Assembly (NCBI RefSeq): GCF_004217185.1
Contig: NZ_SHKL01000001.1
Coordinates: 4,214,001-4,278,000 of the forward strand
DNA from: Pseudonocardia sediminis
GTDB taxonomy: Bacteria; Actinomycetota; Actinomycetes; Mycobacteriales; Pseudonocardiaceae
Length of the DNA stretch: 64,000 nt
Reading direction: 5' to 3'
How positions within the stretch are numbered: the stretch's first letter is position 1; the number at the start of each line of letters is the position of its first letter. Positions 1-8,851 of the stretch are shown here, piece after piece. The notes under the pieces were generated by a model. It was not told the origin of the DNA. It did not search any database and was given only the letters and a program-made list of their open reading frames with translations. The translations under genes were made by a program, and so were the position numbers.

Positions 1-329
1 ACCCGCTTGCGGTGGTCGACCTCGGTGAACCGCTTCAGGTCCCGCTCCGAGATCCGTGGGTAGGGGCCGAAGTAGCGCAGGTAGCGGGTCCGGTCGGAGA
101 GCTTGGAGTGGAAGACGAGCAGGTCCTCGGCGTCGTCGGCGGTGATCGGGCGCAGGTGCACGATCCCGCCGTCGGAGGCGACGACGTCGGCCTCCCAGTG
201 CCGCGGGTAGGACTCGGGCGTCTTCTCCGGCCGGGTGCCGTCCAGGGCGAGCTTCCCCAGCGGCGGCATGGCCGGGGTCGGGTCGGGGCCGGGAGGGCGG
301 CCGGGGTCGGGAGGTCCGTCGGCGGGCAT
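1..329 (-). CDS. GNAT / acyl-CoA synthetase-like protein acetyltransferase (Pat type), N-terminal part
   Basis: Partial gene running off the left edge; only the first 109 codons are visible. After a Pro/Gly-rich leader of about 25 residues comes a segment with YPRHWEADVV, DGGIVHLRPI and DRTRYLRYFGPYPR, which I recognise as the N-terminus of the actinobacterial proteins that join a GNAT acetyltransferase to acetate-CoA ligase-like (ATP-grasp and CoA-binding) domains. Such enzymes acetylate lysines, for example on acetyl-CoA synthetase. The ATG at 327-329 lies 5 bases after the stop of the upstream acuC-type gene, so the two probably share a transcript: acetylase and deacetylase side by side. 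The downstream domains are outside the window, so the fusion is inferred from the family. Confidence 0.75.
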   Translation of the reverse strand, partial: MPADGPPDPGRPPGPDPTPAMPPLGKLALDGTRPEKTPESYPRHWEADVVASDGGIVHLRPITADDAEDLLVFHSKLSDRTRYLRYFGPYPRISERDLKRFTEVDHRKR

Positions 330-334
330 GGGTG

Positions 335-1507
335 TCAGTCCCGGGGGTCGTCGGGGTCGAGGCCGTGCAGCGGGAACACCGCGCGGCGGGTCTCCAGGAT
401 CGTGGGGTCGACGCGGTCGGCGCCGTCACCGCCCCACGGGGTGAACGCCGGGTCGGCGTTGTCGGTCATCGCCACCGGCAGCGGGGCCCGGGTGTGCGTC
501 GCGGCGCGGGCGATCCAGTCCGCGGGCAGCGGGCGGTCCGGGTCGATGTCGCGGTCGAGCACGACGGCGAGCAGGTGCGTCCAGGACCGGGGCACGACGC
601 GGAACAGCGCGTACCCGCCACCGCCGAGCACCAGCCACTTGCCGGCGGCCGTACGCTCGGCCAGGTCGCGCAGGGAGTGGTAGATCGCCCGGTGCCCGTC
701 GACCGAGAGCTCCATGTTGGCCAGCGGGTCCTCGGAGTGGGTGTCGGCCCCGCACTCGGTGACCAGCACCTGGGGCTGGAACTTCTCCAGCAGCGACGGC
801 ACGACGCCGTGGAACGCGCGCAGCCAGCCGGCGTCGCCGGTGCCGGGCGGGATCGCGAGATTCACCGCGTACCCCTCGCCGTCGCCGCGGCCGATCTCGC
901 CGGCCCACCCGGTGCCGGGCCACAGCGTCAGCGGGTGCTGGTGCAGCGAGATCGTCATCACCCGCGGGTCGTCGTAGAACGAGGCCTGGACACCGTCGCC
1001 GTGGTGGACGTCGACGTCGACGTAGGCGATCCGCTCGTAGCCCTGCTCGAGCAGCCAGGCGATGGCGACCGAGCAGTCGTTGTAGACGCAGAAACCCGCG
1101 GCCCGGTCGGGCATCGCGTGGTGCAGCCCGCCGGCCAGGTTGACCGCGCGGTCCGCGCGGCCCTCGTGGATCTCGCGGGCGGCACGCACCGAGCCGCCGG
1201 CGATCAGGTTCGCCGCCTCGTGCATCCCGAAGAAGATCGGGTTGTCGGCGGTCCCGAGGCCGTGCCCGACGCCGAACGGCGCCTCCGGGGCAGACCGCAC
1301 CGCGGTCTGGTAGCCGGGCGTGTGCACCCGGGTCAGCTCGGCCTCGGTGGCGGGCTCCGGGGCGATCAGGTCGACGTCGTCGAGGACGCCGAGCTGACGC
1401 GACAGCTCCATCGTCAGGTCGAGCCGGACCGGGTTCAGGGGGTGGTCGTCGGAGAGCTGGTAGGTCAGGAACTCCGGGGTCCACACGACCGACGTGCGCG
1501 GATTCAT
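335..1507 (-). CDS. acuC: Acetoin utilization protein AcuC (class I histone deacetylase family)
   Basis: 390-residue zinc-dependent deacetylase of the arginase/HDAC fold. Visible motifs: the active-site His-His pair in GGLHHAM, the zinc ligands in VDVDVHHGDG, a further Asp in ECGAD, and the C-terminal GGGGYAL loop. Family members remove acetyl groups from lysine; in Bacillus AcuC reactivates acetyl-CoA synthetase. The next gene on the same strand, 5 bases downstream, is a Pat-type acetyltransferase, which fits a reversible acetylation switch. The ATG at 1505-1507 (MNPRTSVVW) begins where family homology begins; the reading frame is open far upstream but that part is Arg-rich and looks like antisense shadow. 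Length is usual for the family. Confidence 0.92.
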   Translation of the reverse strand: MNPRTSVVWTPEFLTYQLSDDHPLNPVRLDLTMELSRQLGVLDDVDLIAPEPATEAELTRVHTPGYQTAVRSAPEAPFGVGHGLGTADNPIFFGMHEAANLIAGGSVRAAREIHEGRADRAVNLAGGLHHAMPDRAAGFCVYNDCSVAIAWLLEQGYERIAYVDVDVHHGDGVQASFYDDPRVMTISLHQHPLTLWPGTGWAGEIGRGDGEGYAVNLAIPPGTGDAGWLRAFHGVVPSLLEKFQPQVLVTECGADTHSEDPLANMELSVDGHRAIYHSLRDLAERTAAGKWLVLGGGGYALFRVVPRSWTHLLAVVLDRDIDPDRPLPADWIARAATHTRAPLPVAMTDNADPAFTPWGGDGADRVDPTILETRRAVFPLHGLDPDDPRD

Positions 1508-1554
1508 GGGCCGGACCGTAGGCGAGGAAGGCCTCTCCCGGCCATCGTCCCCGC

Positions 1555-2568
1555 TCACGGCGCGTTCCCCGCGGACGTGGGCCCGTCCGGCTCCGGGCCG
1601 GTGGCGGCCGGGCGCGCGGGGTCCGAGCTCCACTCCGACCAGGACCCCGGGTAGAGCGCGGCGGGTGCGTCCGGGGAGGTGACGCCCGCCTCCTCCAGGG
1701 CCAGGACCAGCGAACTGGCGGTGACGCCGGACCCGCAGTAGACGCCGACGGCCGTCGGATCCGTCACACCCGCGGACCGGAACCGGTCGGCGAGATCGGA
1801 CGGGGACAGCCACCGGCCGTCCGCGCCGACGTTGCCGGCGAAGGGCACGTTGCGCGCCCCGGGGATGTGCCCGGCCCGCGGGTCGACCGGTTCGGTCTCG
1901 CCGCGGTAGCGGGCCCCGGCGCGGGCGTCGAGCAGCACGCCGCGACGGGCCAGCGCCGCGGCGCCGTCGGCGTCGAGGACCGGCATGGCGCCCGGGCGCA
2001 CGACGACGTCGCCGGGGACCACGGCGGGTTCGGGGGCCCGATCGGCCTCGGCCACGGCCTCCCCGGCGAGCGGCAGCCCCTCGGCGGTCCAGGCGGCGAA
2101 CCCGCCGTCGAGCACCCGCACCCGGTCGGCCCGCAGCCCTGACCAGCGCAGCAGCCACCAGGCCCGGGCCGCGGCGGAGCCGTCCGCGTCGTCGTAGGCC
2201 ACCACGGCGGAGTCATCCCCCACCCCGGCCCGGCGCAAGACCTCCTGCAGCGCCGCCGGGTCCGGCAACGGGTGCCGGCCGCCGCCGCCGGGCCCACCGG
2301 TGGTGGCGGCGGGGGAGGCGAGCTGGGCGCCCAGGTCGACGAACACCGCGCCGGGGATGCGCGCCGCAGCGTGGTCGGGCCCGGCGGGAGGGCCCATGAG
2401 GCGCCACCGGACGTCGAGCACGACGGGGTGCGGGGCCCCGGACCCGGCGGTGCCGCTGGTGTTCGCGACGGACCCGCTGGTACTCGCGGGGGTTCCGCTG
2501 GTGTTCGCGAGGATCCCCAGCTCGCGGGCCAGAAGTACGGGCGTGATCAGATCGGACACAGATCTCAT
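1555..2568 (-). CDS. Tandem-rhodanese sulfurtransferase (thiosulfate/3-mercaptopyruvate type)
   Basis: 337-residue protein with two rhodanese domains. The N-terminal structural domain carries HPVVLDVRWRL and ARIPGAVFVDL; the C-terminal catalytic domain carries GHIPGARNVPF and the active-site loop VYCGSGVTAS with the persulfide-forming Cys. It transfers sulfane sulfur from thiosulfate or 3-mercaptopyruvate to a thiophilic acceptor such as cyanide. The start is the ATG at 2566-2568 (MRSVSDLITP); a GTG three codons later is also possible. Between residues about 19 and 41 there is a Thr/Ser/Gly-rich insert encoded by three 21-bp tandem units, in a place where relatives run straight into the first conserved strand. 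The gene is divergent from ideR, with only about 70 bases between the starts. Confidence 0.9.
   Translation of the reverse strand: MRSVSDLITPVLLARELGILANTSGTPASTSGSVANTSGTAGSGAPHPVVLDVRWRLMGPPAGPDHAAARIPGAVFVDLGAQLASPAATTGGPGGGGRHPLPDPAALQEVLRRAGVGDDSAVVAYDDADGSAAARAWWLLRWSGLRADRVRVLDGGFAAWTAEGLPLAGEAVAEADRAPEPAVVPGDVVVRPGAMPVLDADGAAALARRGVLLDARAGARYRGETEPVDPRAGHIPGARNVPFAGNVGADGRWLSPSDLADRFRSAGVTDPTAVGVYCGSGVTASSLVLALEEAGVTSPDAPAALYPGSWSEWSSDPARPAATGPEPDGPTSAGNAP
2451..2513 (-). repeat. Three 21-bp tandem units within the sulfurtransferase gene
   Basis: Three consecutive 21-base units (2451-2471, 2472-2492, 2493-2513) share the core CCGCTGGT-TTCGCG-like pattern and encode the repeated tripeptide-rich stretch around NTSGTPAS, TSGSVANTSG. 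The array stays in frame, so it lengthens a flexible N-terminal linker without breaking the gene. It is a candidate variable-number repeat between strains. Confidence 0.7.
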
Positions 2569-2640
2569 CCTGCCCCGGAAGGTCGCGGCGTGCCCGTGAC
2601 GTTGCACGTCTAGACTGGGGAACGACCGAAGGGGCCCGAG

Positions 2641-3360
2641 TTGAACGAGCTCATCGACACCACAGAGATGTATCTGCGGACCATCTACGAACTCGAGGAG
2701 GAAGGCGTCGTCCCGCTGCGTGCGCGGATCGCCGAACGCCTCGGGCAGAGCGGACCCACCGTGAGCCAGACGGTGGCCCGAATGGAGCGTGACGGGCTGG
2801 TCGTCGTGGCCGGCGACCGGCACCTCGAGCTGACCGAGGACGGGCGCGGGCGCGCCGTCGCGGTGATGCGCAAGCATCGCCTCGCCGAGCGCCTGCTGAT
2901 CGACGTCATCGGCCTCGAGTGGGAGCTGGTGCACGCCGAGGCGTGCCGCTGGGAGCACGTCATGAGCGAGGACGTGGAGCGCAAGCTCGTCCGGCTGCTC
3001 GACAAGCCGACCGTCTCCCCGTACGGCAACCCGATTCCCGGGCTGGAGGACCTCGACCTGGCCGAGAACGAGGTCTCGACCTCGGCGTCGGTGCCGCCCA
3101 CCCTCGAGGTCGGGCTGCAGCGTCTCGACGAGTTCGCCCGCCGCGGCGGCGGGAAGGTCGAGATCCGGCGGATCGCCGAGCACGTCCAGGTCGACCCCGA
3201 CCTGATGGGCGAGCTGAAGCTGGCCGGGATCGTCCCCGGTCACTCCGTGGACGTGCAGCCGATCCCGCGCTTCGGCGACGCCGTACCGGTGCACGCGGAG
3301 GGCGAACCGGCCTCGGTGGCCCCGCTCGTCGCACACGCGGTGCTGGTCCGGGCGCAGTAG
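2641..3360 (+). CDS. ideR: Iron-dependent repressor IdeR/DtxR
   Basis: 239-residue metalloregulator. The N-terminal winged helix ([29 protein letters not shown]) is nearly identical to mycobacterial IdeR; the dimerisation and metal-binding domain includes the Cys of [12 protein letters not shown] and the following Glu/His ligands; a C-terminal SH3-like domain follows. With Fe2+ bound it represses siderophore and iron-uptake genes and activates storage genes. The start is TTG at 2641, chosen because [12 protein letters not shown] is the conserved family start and AAGGGG sits just upstream. It is followed after 9 bases by galE, an arrangement also known in corynebacteria. I did not see a good IdeR box next to it. 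Confidence 0.95.
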   Translation: MNELIDTTEMYLRTIYELEEEGVVPLRARIAERLGQSGPTVSQTVARMERDGLVVVAGDRHLELTEDGRGRAVAVMRKHRLAERLLIDVIGLEWELVHAEACRWEHVMSEDVERKLVRLLDKPTVSPYGNPIPGLEDLDLAENEVSTSASVPPTLEVGLQRLDEFARRGGGKVEIRRIAEHVQVDPDLMGELKLAGIVPGHSVDVQPIPRFGDAVPVHAEGEPASVAPLVAHAVLVRAQ

Positions 3361-3369
3361 GAGGAGTAC

Positions 3370-4326
3370 GTGAAGCTGCTCGTCACCGGCGGGGCGGGGT
3401 ACGTCGGGAGCGTCTGCGCCGCGCACCTCGTCGAGACCGGCCACGAGGTCGTGGTGCTCGACGACCTGTCGACCGGGCACCGCGACGCCGTGCCGCCGGG
3501 TGCCCGGTTCGTCGAGGGCGAGCTGGGCGCCGCGGCGGGCGACGTACTCGCCGAGGGCTTCGACGGAGTCCTGCACTTCGCCGCGCGCTCGCTGGTCGGC
3601 GAGTCGGTGCAGCGCCCGGAGCTGTACTGGCACGGCAACGTCGTCGCCTCGTTCCGGCTGCTGGAGGCGATCCGCGCGCACTCCACCCCGCGGCTGGTCT
3701 TCTCCTCCACCGCGGCCACCTACGGCGAGCCGGAGCAGGTCCCGATCCCGGAGACCGCTCCGACCCGCCCCACCAACCCCTACGGGGCCAGCAAGCTCGC
3801 GATCGACCACATGATCAGCTCGTACACCGCGGCGCACGCCCTGGCCGCGACGAGCCTGCGCTACTTCAACGTGGCCGGCGCGCACGAGGCGTTCGGCGAG
3901 CGGCACGCCGTGGAGACCCACCTGATCCCGCTGGTCCTGCAGGTCGCGCTGGGCACCCGGGAGTCGATCTCGGTGTTCGGCGACGACTGGCCGACCCCGG
4001 ACGGCACCTGCGTGCGGGACTACATCCACGTCGACGACCTGGCCGACGCGCACCTGCTCGCCCTGCAGTACGCCGTGGCGGGTGAGCACTCGATCTACAA
4101 CCTCGGCAGCGGGCAGGGCTTCTCGGTGCGTGAGGTCATCGAGGCGTGCCGCGCGGTGACCGGGCACCCGATCCCGGCCGTGACCGCACCCCGTCGCGCC
4201 GGCGACCCGGCCGTGCTCGTCGCCGCCGGTGACCGGGCCGCGGAGCGCCTCGGGTGGAAGCCCAGCCGGACCGACCTGGAGCGCATCGTCGGCGACGCCT
4301 GGGCGTTCGCCCACAAGCGGGCCTGA
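3370..4326 (+). CDS. galE: UDP-glucose 4-epimerase
   Basis: 318-residue extended short-chain dehydrogenase/reductase. It begins with the NAD-binding GGAGYVGS motif, has the catalytic Tyr-Lys in YGASKLAID, an upstream Ser-Thr pair in FSSTAATYG, and the nucleotide-sugar domain [12 protein letters not shown]. It interconverts UDP-glucose and UDP-galactose for the arabinogalactan/exopolysaccharide supply and Leloir pathway. The GTG start at 3370 is preceded by GAGGAG. It lies 9 bases after ideR on the same strand, so the two are probably co-transcribed. Length matches the family. Confidence 0.93.
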   Translation: MKLLVTGGAGYVGSVCAAHLVETGHEVVVLDDLSTGHRDAVPPGARFVEGELGAAAGDVLAEGFDGVLHFAARSLVGESVQRPELYWHGNVVASFRLLEAIRAHSTPRLVFSSTAATYGEPEQVPIPETAPTRPTNPYGASKLAIDHMISSYTAAHALAATSLRYFNVAGAHEAFGERHAVETHLIPLVLQVALGTRESISVFGDDWPTPDGTCVRDYIHVDDLADAHLLALQYAVAGEHSIYNLGSGQGFSVREVIEACRAVTGHPIPAVTAPRRAGDPAVLVAAGDRAAERLGWKPSRTDLERIVGDAWAFAHKRA

Positions 4327-4349
4327 CGGCGGCACCGACCCGGAGCCCG

Positions 4350-5630
4350 TCATCGGGGCGGCGCTCCGTAGGCCTGTTCCAGCAGCCTTCGCAGCGGGCC
4401 CGGTCCGGTGACCTGGCGCAGCATCAGGTCCACGATCCGGGCCAGCCGGTGTGCTCCGAACGCCTCCAGGGCCCGTTCCACGGCGATCGCGGCCAGGGCA
4501 CCGTCGCCGCGCAGCAGCGCGCAGACCGCGAACAGCGCGGCCGGTTCGGCGCACTCCGGGGCGGGCATCGACCGGGACAGCGCCGCCCACAGCTGCTCGG
4601 CGTGCGGTGCGTCCGGGCCGAGGCAGAGCCGCACGGCGGCGTCGCGGACCGCGGGCACGTCGAACGCCGCGCAGAAGCCCAGCACGGTCCGGTCGTCCAC
4701 GACCAGCCGGCACCGGGCGGCCTCGTCGATGCAGTGCGCCAGCAGCGCCAGGTGCTCGGCGGTGCGGTCGGGGCCCGGGTCACCGCCCGCCGCGGCCCGG
4801 GTACCGGCCCGGTCGAGCTCGGCGGCGCGCAGCCCGGCCCGCCGTCGCAGTGCGGTCTCGCCGTCGGCGGCGAGCACATCGGCCAGTGCGGCCCGGTCCG
4901 GCAGCACGACCGATCCGCGCCGGACCGCGGCGGCGGCCGCCGACGTGGCGGCCGGGTCGGGCAGCACCCCGGTGCAGCCGCAGCGCTGCCCCGGCAGGTC
5001 GAAGCAGGCCCACCGGTCCCCATGCCCGGTGCCGGCCGCCCACACGAGGACCTGCGGCTCGATCCCCGCCTCGACGAGCATCGTCTGCACGGCGGCGGCC
5101 ACGTCGCTGCGGTAGGGCCCCGGGGATCCGGCCACACCGGCCTGCACCACGACGACGGCGGCACCGGACGGGTTGTCGGTGGCCAGCGCACCGACGGCAT
5201 CGGCGCAGACGTGCCCGACGTCGTCCGGTCTCGGGAGGTCGACCCGGACGGTGAGCCCGACCCGCCGCCCGTTCGCCCCGCCGAAGGAGACCAGCAGCAA
5301 CGAGTCCCGCGGGTGGAACCCGATCAGGACCGGCAGGGACGCGACGAGGTCCCCGGTGCCGCTGACACGCACCACCGCACCGAGGGCCGCCTCGGCGCCG
5401 ACGAGCTCGGCGAGGTCGGTCGGGCCACGGAGCCCGTCGAGCCGGTCGAGGTCGGCGCGGTCGTCGGGGGTGAGGAGATCGGGCGGTGCCGGGGAATCGG
5501 CCGGGGCAGGAAGATCGGGCAGGGCGGGGAGATCGGGCGGGGCAGGGAGATCGGACGGGGCCGGCGGATCGGGCGGCGGGCCGGGCGCGGGGTCGTCGGG
5601 AGGTCGGGGGGTGCGCGGATCGGTGGTCAT
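4350..5630 (-). CDS. DUF4192 domain-containing protein
   Basis: 426-residue protein. Residues about 1-65 are Pro/Asp/Ala-rich and repetitive; from about residue 80 it matches the actinobacterial DUF4192 family (VSGTGDLVASLPVLIGFHPRDS, then LLLVSFGG, and AEHLALLAHCIDEA in the C-terminal half). No biochemical function is established for the family. The ATG at 5628-5630 is the last plausible start before the frame turns into Arg-rich shadow sequence. It converges on galE with 23 bases between the stop codons. The N-terminal tail carries a short tandem DNA repeat. Confidence 0.85.
   Translation of the reverse strand: MTTDPRTPRPPDDPAPGPPPDPPAPSDLPAPPDLPALPDLPAPADSPAPPDLLTPDDRADLDRLDGLRGPTDLAELVGAEAALGAVVRVSGTGDLVASLPVLIGFHPRDSLLLVSFGGANGRRVGLTVRVDLPRPDDVGHVCADAVGALATDNPSGAAVVVVQAGVAGSPGPYRSDVAAAVQTMLVEAGIEPQVLVWAAGTGHGDRWACFDLPGQRCGCTGVLPDPAATSAAAAAVRRGSVVLPDRAALADVLAADGETALRRRAGLRAAELDRAGTRAAAGGDPGPDRTAEHLALLAHCIDEAARCRLVVDDRTVLGFCAAFDVPAVRDAAVRLCLGPDAPHAEQLWAALSRSMPAPECAEPAALFAVCALLRGDGALAAIAVERALEAFGAHRLARIVDLMLRQVTGPGPLRRLLEQAYGAPPR
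5485..5574 (-). repeat. Five 18-bp tandem units in the DUF4192 gene
   Basis: Five adjacent 18-base units starting at 5485, 5503, 5521, 5539 and 5557 share the pattern GGGGCNGGNAGATCGGNC. They encode a Pro-Asp-Leu-Pro-Ala-Pro style repeat near the protein N-terminus. In-frame unit length suggests length variation between strains is tolerated. Confidence 0.7.
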
Positions 5631-5838
5631 GGCGGTCGATGGTGCGGACCGCCCCCGACGACCGGGCCCCGTTGATCCGGACGGTTGTGCACGGGGGTGC
5701 CCGGAACCGGGCCGTGCGGCCGTGTTGTGGACCGACGCCCGGCGACCGGCCCAGCGCGGCACCGGATCGTCGGTGCCCGGTGGCAGACTCCGGGCGGGAG
5801 GTTCCGGGCGGGAGGTCCGGGCCCTGGGAATGGACGGC

Positions 5839-7083
5839 TCAGCGGCCGCTGCGCACCCGTGGCAGACCCTTGCGCCACGCCGAGAACGACGACACCGGCC
5901 CGGTGTGCGGGCGGTACAGCCACCGCCACGGGTGCACCTCGGCACACCGGACGTCGGTGTGCAGTCGCCGGAACCCCGGGACCGGGGCGAACGTGACGGC
6001 GACCGGCTCCTGCCCCAGCTCGGCCCGGACCACGCCCCGGTGCACGCGCACCTCGCGGCGTGTCGCCAGGTCGGCCAGGGTCTCGGCGAGGAACACCAGC
6101 CGCTTGCCGGACAGGTTCAGCCGCCGCAGCAGCGGCTCGTCGAACACGAACACCGCGGGCAGGCCCGGGTGCGCGGCCAGGGCCGGGTCGGCGTCGCCGA
6201 GCGACTCCGCGGTGAGCCACACCGCGGACGGGTCGCCGTCGAGCACCGGCTCGGACGGCCCGGCGGTCCGCTCGGGGTCGGGGTCGGTGCGCAGCAGCGG
6301 CTCGCGTTCCGGACGCGGGTCGGGCCGCGGGGCGTCGGAGGCGGCGGGCCACTGCTCGATCGGGCAGTCGTGCGACAACGCGCAGGTCCCGCAGATCCCG
6401 GGTGCGCGCTTGCGGACCTGCCAGCGGGAGAACCCGTAGGCCTTGCCGGTCCCGGAGCCGATCGTGCCCTGCCAGCCGAGCCGGTTCGCCGCCCGCGACC
6501 CGTCGAGCAGGTGGACGAAGAACTCGTCCTCGCCGGCCGTCCACTCGGCGCCGGCGCGCACCGTCCACTGCGACGACATCCACATCCGCGTCTGGTTCAC
6601 CAGCCAGCCGTCGGTGTGCAGCTCGGTGGTGCACGCCTTGATGCAGGCCATGTCGGAGGGCCACGGCTCGTCCCAGGCCCGGGTCTCGCGGGCCGGGGCG
6701 TCGCGCAACGCCGCCGACATCCGGGTCCCGACCCGGGCGTAGAGGTGGCGGGCGTACTCCTGCCAGGCCAGCTCGTCGCGGAACTTCGTCCGGTCCCGCG
6801 GCGGCGCGTCCGCCGCCGCGGCCCACGCGGTCGGCAGGTCGATCAGGCCGTACCGGATCCACGGCGACAGCCGGGTCGCGCCGCGGCGCTCGCGCGGTGC
6901 GACCTCGTTGCGGCGGGCGGCGTACCCGGTGACGTCCAGCCCGGCCAGGGCGGCGTCGGCCGCGGTCTGACCGCCGCGGAACGCCGGTGAGGGCTCGGGC
7001 TCGTCGCGGCAGAGGTCACCCAGGTGCGTGCGCACCCAGTCGCGGGCGGCGTCGGGTCCGGGTTCGGGAGTCGGGAGCAGCAC
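5839..7083 (-). CDS. Photolyase/cryptochrome-like FAD-binding domain protein
   Basis: 414-residue protein corresponding to the helical FAD-binding half of DNA photolyases: LSPWIRYGLIDLPTAW, DELAWQEYARHLYA, then TELHTDGWLVNQTRMWMSSQ, the region that wraps FAD and approaches DNA. The usual N-terminal antenna (Rossmann) domain is missing; the GTG at 7083 is the last start before Arg-rich shadow sequence and there is no room for the antenna domain. Cysteines in ACIKAC and in CGTCALSHDC are spaced C-x79-C-x2-C-x5-C, similar in layout to iron-sulfur photolyases of the PhrB class. The last about 130 residues are not recognised. Likely a flavoprotein for light-dependent DNA repair or signalling, but activity is unproven. 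Confidence 0.75.
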   Translation of the reverse strand: MLLPTPEPGPDAARDWVRTHLGDLCRDEPEPSPAFRGGQTAADAALAGLDVTGYAARRNEVAPRERRGATRLSPWIRYGLIDLPTAWAAAADAPPRDRTKFRDELAWQEYARHLYARVGTRMSAALRDAPARETRAWDEPWPSDMACIKACTTELHTDGWLVNQTRMWMSSQWTVRAGAEWTAGEDEFFVHLLDGSRAANRLGWQGTIGSGTGKAYGFSRWQVRKRAPGICGTCALSHDCPIEQWPAASDAPRPDPRPEREPLLRTDPDPERTAGPSEPVLDGDPSAVWLTAESLGDADPALAAHPGLPAVFVFDEPLLRRLNLSGKRLVFLAETLADLATRREVRVHRGVVRAELGQEPVAVTFAPVPGFRRLHTDVRCAEVHPWRWLYRPHTGPVSSFSAWRKGLPRVRSGR

Positions 7084-7130
7084 GCGTCGAGTCTGGTGCG
7101 CACCACCGCCACCCGCGCGCCGAACGCCCG

Positions 7131-7547
7131 CTATCGGGTGTCGTCGCGGCGGTCCCGGTGCTCCTCGCGCAGCGCCCGGCGCTCGTCGCGGTCGGCGTGG
7201 CGGTCGTCGCGTCCCCCGGTGCCCGCGGCCGCCGTCGGCCCCCCCGTGTCCAGCGCGCTCGGACGCGCTCGGTCGACCCCGGCGGCCGTGCCCGCAACAG
7301 GGAGCGGGGCCGCACCGGGCAGGACCGGGTGCCGTGCCAGCAGGTCGGTGAACAGGTCGGTCAGCTCGTGCACGACACCGGCGTTCGCGGCCCGGGCCGA
7401 GCGGTCGGCGTACTCCTCCACCCCCAGCCGTCCCTTGTCGAGGTGCTCGTTCAGTGCCCGCGCGGCGGACTCCCGCTCCGCGGTACCGGTCCGGACCCGC
7501 CCGCCGCCACCGCACCCCCCTCCGTCATGGGGCAAGCGTGCCACCAC
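7131..7547 (-). CDS. DUF1707 (SHOCT-like) domain protein
   Basis: 138 residues with a DUF1707 domain at about 18-70 (GTAERESAARALNEHLDKGR, LGVEEYADRSARAA), a short helical segment common at the N-terminus of actinobacterial membrane or shock-response proteins. No membrane helix is visible; the C-terminal 40 residues are Asp/Arg-rich. The frame offers GTG at 7545-7547 and a TTG five codons inside; neither has a strong ribosome-binding site, so the start is uncertain. It lies 47 bases upstream of the photolyase-like gene on the same strand. Confidence 0.65.
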   Translation of the reverse strand: MVARLPHDGGGCGGGGRVRTGTAERESAARALNEHLDKGRLGVEEYADRSARAANAGVVHELTDLFTDLLARHPVLPGAAPLPVAGTAAGVDRARPSALDTGGPTAAAGTGGRDDRHADRDERRALREEHRDRRDDTR

Positions 7548-7610
7548 CGGACCGGGAGGGGAACGCCGTCGAGGGCTCTGACCAGCACCGAAACCGGACG
7601 GAACGGGGCA

Positions 7611-8615
7611 TCAGCCGCGCTGCGAACTCCCCCGCGTCACCAGGTGGGCCTCGAACAGCGTGGAGGCGGCCGGGCCGTCCGGCGCAGCGATCCGGGTCAG
7701 GAGCAGGCGCGCGGCCTCGCTCCCGATGTCGTAGGCCGGCTGCGCGACGACGGACAGCGGCGGGTCCACCGCACGGGTCCACGGCGCGTCGTCGAACGCG
7801 ATCAGCCCGAGGTCGCGCCCGGGTCTGAGACCGCGCTCGTTCATCGCCTCCAGGACACCGATCGCCATCGCGCTGTTCGCGACCAGCAGCGCGTCCGGGC
7901 GGTCGGGTCCGTCGAGGAGCACCCGCGTCGTGTCCCGGGCGCCGGCGGGCCGGTAGTCGGCGTGCCACTCGTGCTGCGGTGCCGCCGGACGCCCGGCCGC
8001 GGTGAGCGCGTCGCGGTACCCGTCGAGGCGCTCGTCGGCCGTCGCGACGCCGGCCGGCCCGGTGACGCAGCCGATCCGCTCGTAGCCCTGCGCGATCAGG
8101 TGCTCGGTGGCCTCCCGGGCCGCGCTGCGGCTGTCGACCAGCACCTCGTCGACGGTGCCGCCGACGTCACCGGGCACCGGCCGGTCCACCGCGACGACCG
8201 GGACGCGGCGTTCGCGCAGCATCCGGACGCCGTCCACCGGCCCGGTCGGGGAGATCACGACGCCGGCCATCCGCTCCTGCAGGGCGACCTCGAGGTAGCG
8301 GCGTTCCTTGTCCGCACTGTCGTCGGAGTTGCACAGCACGACGGAGTAGCCGGCGGTCTGCGCGGTGTCCTCCATCCCCCGCGCGACGGAGGTGAAGAAC
8401 GGGTTCTCCACGTCGGAGACGATCAGCGCCAGCACCGTGGTGACCTGTTTGCGCAGGTTGCGAGCCAGGCCGTTGGGCCGGTAGTCCAACTCTCCCGCGG
8501 CCGCGAACACGCGCTCGGCCAGGAGCGGGTCGACCGTCGACTTGCCGTTGAAGGCTCGGGAGACGGTTGCCGTGGACACGCCCGCAAGCGCCGCCACGTC
8601 GGTGATGGTGGCCAT
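7611..8615 (-). CDS. LacI-family transcriptional regulator
   Basis: 334 residues. The N-terminal helix-turn-helix and hinge are textbook LacI (TITDVAALAGVSTATVSRAF, LDYRPNGLARNLR), followed by a periplasmic-binding-protein-like effector domain (LALIVSDVENPFFTSVARGM, then VDRPVPG, and AFDDAPWTRAVDPPLSVV). The effector is probably a sugar or related small molecule but cannot be read from sequence. The ATG at 8613-8615 gives the standard start MATITDVA. It is divergent from sthA across 236 bases, which contain GAAACGAT, a half-site-like element; autoregulation is likely. Confidence 0.93.
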   Translation of the reverse strand: MATITDVAALAGVSTATVSRAFNGKSTVDPLLAERVFAAAGELDYRPNGLARNLRKQVTTVLALIVSDVENPFFTSVARGMEDTAQTAGYSVVLCNSDDSADKERRYLEVALQERMAGVVISPTGPVDGVRMLRERRVPVVAVDRPVPGDVGGTVDEVLVDSRSAAREATEHLIAQGYERIGCVTGPAGVATADERLDGYRDALTAAGRPAAPQHEWHADYRPAGARDTTRVLLDGPDRPDALLVANSAMAIGVLEAMNERGLRPGRDLGLIAFDDAPWTRAVDPPLSVVAQPAYDIGSEAARLLLTRIAAPDGPAASTLFEAHLVTRGSSQRG

Positions 8616-8851
8616 GACCGCCCTCCCTCGGGCCTCGACGGAAGTTCTCGTCGACGGGATGGAAACGATACTGGTACGGGCGGATCTTCCTGCACGAGAC
8701 CTCCCCCCGTACCGGGAGCGACGGTGATCCGCCGTGACGCGCTGTTCACACGGTCGTGCTTGCCCCGTCCGTCCCCGACGACCACGCTGACGGGCGAGCA
8801 CACCGGCGGCGGAGACCGGCCGCCGGCGGAACGAGGTCTGCGGGGGCACGG

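Noticed and set aside
2569..2640. IdeR-binding box in the ideR/sulfurtransferase promoter region
   Set aside because: No TTAGGTTAGGCTAACCTAA-like dyad visible; only weak promoter-like hexamers.
1555..4713. Single open frame of over 1000 codons across sulfurtransferase, ideR and galE
   Set aside because: Only its C-terminal third is a real protein; the rest is antisense to ideR and galE.
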